Assembly (NCBI GenBank): GCA_023412915.1
Contig: JAEZRE010000017.1
Location: 165,909 to 229,908, forward strand
DNA: 64,000 bases
Origin: Bacillota bacterium
Lineage (GTDB): Bacteria > Bacillota > Clostridia > Acetivibrionales > DTU013
Reading direction: 5' to 3'
Made by a program: the position numbers and the translations under genes. The notes under the pieces are model-generated. The model searched no databases. It saw nothing but the letters and a program-made list of their open reading frames with translations, and was not told the origin of the DNA. Of the stretch, positions 60,594 to 64,000 are shown piece by piece. Each line of letters starts with the position of its first letter. The first letter of the stretch is position 1.

Positions 60594-60654
60594 AAGTAGA
60601 AAAACAAGTCTTTTAAGTAGAAATTGGTCGCTTCCTTTTGTTTTGTGCTATCCT
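60594..60654 (+). promoter_or_regulatory. Two-site direct repeat and weak promoter (LytTR operator candidate)
   Basis: AAGTAGAAA occurs at 60594-60602 and 60615-60623, exactly 21 bases apart, that is 9-base sites with a 12-base spacer, the geometry of AgrA-type LytTR operators. Downstream, TTGGTC (60624-60629) and TATCCT (60649-60654) are 19 bases apart, a weak promoter with a long spacer of the kind that depends on an activator. The bases do not match the known AgrA consensus, so binding is inferred from spacing and position. Confidence 0.5.
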
Positions 60655-60694
60655 GCCTTCAGGAAATCACGAAGCAGAAGGGAGCGATTTTTTT

Positions 60695-60925
60695 ATGAGC
60701 GAAAAAAACCGACGCAAAGACGATCAGGACCTTTCCGCCCCCAATGCGGAGGGCAACGTATGGCCAAGACAATCCTGCCCTGCCTTTATCCCCCGCATCG
60801 GCGCGGTGGAGAAAACCTGCTGGTACTGCGGCTACGCAGATTTTCACCTGAACAAGCCCCGCGCCTTGGACGTGGGCGTGTGCTATTATCCCAAAAAACA
60901 ATCGAAACAGGAGGAAACGAAGTAA
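60695..60925 (+). CDS. Small Cys-containing protein, 76 aa
   Basis: GGGAGCG stands before an ATG at 60695. The product reads MSEKNRRKDDQDLSAPNAEG, then NVWPRQSCPAFIPRIGAVEK with TCWYCGYADFHLN and GVCYYPKKQ. Four Cys (C, CxxC, C) suggest a zinc-ribbon or metal-binding fold. There is no signal peptide or membrane segment. I do not recognise a family. Its stop overlaps the ATG of the surface protein by one base, so the pair is translated together under the repeat-bearing promoter. Confidence 0.75.
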   Translation: MSEKNRRKDDQDLSAPNAEGNVWPRQSCPAFIPRIGAVEKTCWYCGYADFHLNKPRALDVGVCYYPKKQSKQEETK

Positions 60926-63900
60926 TGAAAAAACGATTATTAAGCTTCGCACTGGCACTGTGTATGATGCTGACCCAGCTGACGATTTCGGCTATGGCGG
61001 AGGAAGCGGGCTCATCAGGTGCAAGGGTCGAAATTATCGCATTTGCACCGCTTGACGAAACAGAAAAGTCGGTACCAACCGGTACAGCGCTTGAGGTCTT
61101 GGGGCTTCCTGAAACCCTGACAGCAACGGTGAGGACAGCCGTAACAGCCGACAGCAGCGTATCGGAGGAACCTGTGCAGGATTCGGGGAACCCGGACGAG
61201 GATTCCGTGTCCGGAAACTTGACGGTTGCCACCACCGGTTCCGCCATAGAAGCGGAAACGAGTGAGCCGCAGGAACAGGAAAAAGAGGAAGAAAACGTTC
61301 CGCGTTGGGAAGAAGTGATTACGGACATTCCGGTTACATGGGAAGCCACACCGGAATATCAGGGAAATGAAAACGGCGTTTATATTTTCACACCGGTGAT
61401 TGAAGGCTATACCATAACCAACGACCTGCCGGAAATCACCGTGACGGTGGGTACACAGCCTCTTAGGATGGCGCTGCGGACAGGTACTCCTACCACCTAC
61501 GGCGACTTCTCGGTTTCCATAGATGAAGATGGCGCTGAACCATCTTTCGCAAATAACACCTTGACCTTCAGTACGGCGGGTGAGTACACCGTCTCCATGG
61601 CAAGCGGAAAGACCTCTACTTCCAACGTGATTGCGGTCACCGCTGCGGACGTGACGCTGAATCTTTACGGCGTTGTAATCAACGCACCGAATGGCACAAC
61701 CATTAGCCGGGCGGGAGCCAACGCAATGACCGCAAGCAATACCGTTCTGAACATCCTTGCTGACAGCTCATTTACTGGGGGCAATGGCTTGAACTTCCTC
61801 TCTGTCGACAACAGCGGCAGCGGCATCAGCGGGAATGTCACGGTTACCGGCACGGCGAAGCTCACCGCCACCGGAGGTGAAAGTTGCGACGTCCCCGGTG
61901 ACAGCAGCGGCAAAGGCGGGGTCGGTATCGATGGCACTCTTACCGTCACAGGCAGTGCCACGGTCAGTTTAGCAGGCGGTGCCAAGCGCAACTTATCAAA
62001 CGGTTACTCTCTGACTAATTTCGGCAAGGCACTCACCGGCACGCTGACGGCTACCAATCTTATTATCAAAGGCGGCAATATCGCAAATCCAACGGAGGTT
62101 ATTTCGGCATCCAGCGCCAGCAATAATTATCGCTTTGTCACCGTTGAGCCGGACTCCCCTCCTGCGGCATCTCAAGCCCGATGGGGCGTGGCGGGAAGCG
62201 ATGGTTCCGCACCGACAGCGTGGACACAAGGAACACTGGCCGACACCATGAGCTACGCAAATAGTTTAGCAAGCGGCACGGCATATATTCAGCTTTTAAC
62301 AGATATCAGCAAAGACAACCACACCACATGGCCTCTGACATTTGATAATGGTAAATCCACCATCCTTGATTTGAATGGCAAGGATATCAACAGGGGACTG
62401 ACGGCGGCTACCTCGAACGGCAATGTGATCACTGTAAACGGCACTCTGACCATCAAGGACAGCAGTACAACCGAGGTTTCAAGTCAGGGTCACATCACCG
62501 GAGGATATACCGAGGATACCGATACCGGTGGCGGTGTGTATGTGAGCGGTAACTTCACCCTGCAGGGCGGCGATATCACCGGCAACAAGACCAATGTGTG
62601 GGGCGGTGGTGTGAGGGTTAAACTCGAGGCTTCGTTTATCATGCAGGGCGGCAGCATTACCGGCAATGAAGCGACCGCTGATGGCGGCGCTGTCTCTGCG
62701 CCAGGCGCCACCTTCAACATGACGGGCGGCAGCATTACCGGCAATAAAAGCTCTAATGGTGGCGGTATCTCCATCTACAATATCGGTACTTTTAAAATAG
62801 GCGGCACAGCCGTTATCAAAGATAATACGGAGACTGGCGCCGGCACTGTACGCAATGTGTTAGTGTACAGTCCGATTTCCCTTTCGACCGAGACGCCGCT
62901 CACCACCGGCGCATCTATCGGGGTGACCGCAATCTCCGTGCCCACAAGCGGCAGCCCGGTCAACGTCACCGGCACAAACTCCGACAACTACAGTGCCTAT
63001 TTTTTCAGCGATAAAAGCAGCTATATCATTCAAAATGGCGCAGGCAATACCGTGCAGCTTGCGGTATCTCCACCCGTCATCGGCACGCTGGCAATTTCCG
63101 GCTCATTTACGGCGGGGCATAACCTCGATCTGAGCGACCTTACAAGCTATAAGCCCACTGTAACGGCTAACGGCACTACCATCACCGCGCAAGGCTGGCA
63201 GAACTCCGTTGACTCCAGCGGTTGGACAAATTGGTCGGCTGGAGTCCTACCGCTTGACACCGCAAGCACTTATAAGCTGCGCTATTATGCAACTTATTCG
63301 GGCGGTACAATTTACTCCAACGAAGTGATTCTTAACGTAGTCGGCAAAACTACTGCGCTTACGCTAACGGCAACTCCCGATGGTCAGCAAGTTGCGGGGA
63401 ACTCCGTCACCTTGACCGCAACCCTCACGGGCTTTTTTGCAGGCCCCGGTGTAAGTGGGCAGGCAATTATATTTAAGAACGGAGGGACGGCCCTCGGCGT
63501 GGAAAGCCTGAACGCCGCTGGCGTGGCTTCTTATACTTGGACACCCGGCACGGGAACGTATTCCCTAACCGCTGAATATTACGGCTCTCTTTACAACACC
63601 GCTGCCACTTCAAGCGCTGTCAGCTACACAGTGATTGATGATCCGGATATCGCAGCGGTCGCCGCGGCGAAAGCTGCTCTGGTTGACGGAAGTGTCAATG
63701 TTGCTTTCGGTGCATCACAAGCAGATAAAACAGCCGCCGTGCAAGCCTATGTGAACGGCCTGCTTACAGGGGATGCCACAGGGGTAACCGCAATTGTTAC
63801 CTATAACAGCGTAACCGGGAAGTATGACGTTGCCATCTCCAAGGGCAGCGTGAACGACACCAAAAGCCTTTCCATGACCGTGAATGTCGCCCCTGACCCG

Positions 63901-64000
63901 GATATTGCAATCGTCGCTGCGGCGAAAACTGCCGCGCAGAATGCAAGCTATGCCAATATGACCCAAGCGGCGGCGCCCAATGAGAATGCTATCAAAACGG
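60925..64000 (+). CDS. Large secreted surface protein, beta-helix and Ig-like (3' partial)
   Basis: An ATG at 60925 opens a frame that stays open to the window end, at least 1025 residues. Residues 1-27 form a signal peptide (KKRLLSFALALCMMLTQLTI). An acidic linker (to about 120) and an Ig-like segment (ITDIPVTWEATPEYQGNENG) follow. Residues 180-690 are right-handed beta-helix/adhesin-like, with repeats such as GGSITGNEATADGGAV and GGSITGNKSSNGGG. Ig-like domains occupy about 705-905 (for example TTALTLTATPDGQQ near 812). Then a repeated unit starts: DPDIAAVAAAKAALVDGS, followed by DPDIAIVAAAKTAAQNAS. The end, perhaps with an anchor, is outside the window. Confidence 0.85.
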   Translation, partial: MKKRLLSFALALCMMLTQLTISAMAEEAGSSGARVEIIAFAPLDETEKSVPTGTALEVLGLPETLTATVRTAVTADSSVSEEPVQDSGNPDEDSVSGNLTVATTGSAIEAETSEPQEQEKEEENVPRWEEVITDIPVTWEATPEYQGNENGVYIFTPVIEGYTITNDLPEITVTVGTQPLRMALRTGTPTTYGDFSVSIDEDGAEPSFANNTLTFSTAGEYTVSMASGKTSTSNVIAVTAADVTLNLYGVVINAPNGTTISRAGANAMTASNTVLNILADSSFTGGNGLNFLSVDNSGSGISGNVTVTGTAKLTATGGESCDVPGDSSGKGGVGIDGTLTVTGSATVSLAGGAKRNLSNGYSLTNFGKALTGTLTATNLIIKGGNIANPTEVISASSASNNYRFVTVEPDSPPAASQARWGVAGSDGSAPTAWTQGTLADTMSYANSLASGTAYIQLLTDISKDNHTTWPLTFDNGKSTILDLNGKDINRGLTAATSNGNVITVNGTLTIKDSSTTEVSSQGHITGGYTEDTDTGGGVYVSGNFTLQGGDITGNKTNVWGGGVRVKLEASFIMQGGSITGNEATADGGAVSAPGATFNMTGGSITGNKSSNGGGISIYNIGTFKIGGTAVIKDNTETGAGTVRNVLVYSPISLSTETPLTTGASIGVTAISVPTSGSPVNVTGTNSDNYSAYFFSDKSSYIIQNGAGNTVQLAVSPPVIGTLAISGSFTAGHNLDLSDLTSYKPTVTANGTTITAQGWQNSVDSSGWTNWSAGVLPLDTASTYKLRYYATYSGGTIYSNEVILNVVGKTTALTLTATPDGQQVAGNSVTLTATLTGFFAGPGVSGQAIIFKNGGTALGVESLNAAGVASYTWTPGTGTYSLTAEYYGSLYNTAATSSAVSYTVIDDPDIAAVAAAKAALVDGSVNVAFGASQADKTAAVQAYVNGLLTGDATGVTAIVTYNSVTGKYDVAISKGSVNDTKSLSMTVNVAPDPDIAIVAAAKTAAQNASYANMTQAAAPNENAIKT

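Overview
The window looks like chromosome of an anaerobic, spore-forming Clostridia. Supporting signs are AGGAGG-type ribosome sites, frequent GTG and TTG starts, a GerW-type sporulation protein, a PadR/HAAS pair, a CIRCE-controlled groESL, a short HisG with a HisZ partner, and a clustered his operon. No rRNA, tRNA or CRISPR array was seen. The last 5.5 kb (from about 58.3 kb) differs in word and codon use and resembles gut Clostridia accessory DNA.

Layout. 0-1.3 kb: the 3' part of an RCC1-repeat protein. 1.4-6.9 kb (minus strand): a small Cys-rich protein, a nucleotidyltransferase, a TIM-barrel protein, an acetyltransferase, a metallo-beta-lactamase-fold hydrolase, a homocysteine methyltransferase-like protein and a Phd-Uma2 fusion with a palindromic operator. 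7.1-10.3 kb (plus): a PadR/HAAS pair and a membrane glycosyltransferase-like protein with no normal start codon. 10.28-10.51 kb: a 232-nt, almost wholly self-complementary element. 10.6-12.7 kb: groESL. 12.75-22.1 kb: hisZ-G-D-C-B-purC-hisH-A-F-IE on the minus strand. A PHP-family phosphatase at 57.4 kb could supply the histidinol-phosphatase step that the operon lacks.

22.3-34.9 kb: an acetyltransferase, a HAD phosphatase, a small Cys protein, pcrA, a zinc-ribbon membrane protein, a glutaredoxin with a CsoR-type operator, a zinc/manganese ABC transporter and two tandem membrane-anchored solute-binding paralogues. 35-45.3 kb: transketolase, acyl-ACP thioesterase, a membrane protein with a spermidine-synthase-like domain, a truncated gene remnant, a ZIP transporter, a His-rich membrane protein, and cysK and metY next to an Rrf2 regulator. 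45.5-58.2 kb: mixed metabolism, gerW/DUF2953, an OmpR-type two-component system, a dihydrolipoamide dehydrogenase, a medium-chain dehydrogenase, a flavoprotein, a Cof-type phosphatase and the PHP phosphatase.

58.3-64 kb: a LytTR regulator and GHKL sensor, then a promoter with two 9-nt direct repeats exactly 21 nt apart, then a small Cys protein and a very large secreted beta-helix/Ig-like surface protein that runs off the window. This reads as one sensing-and-surface-display locus and is the best candidate for an undescribed system. Two other signals stand out. One is the folded element beside groEL. The other is a dispersed REP-like palindrome family with two copies here, one of them inside the his operon.
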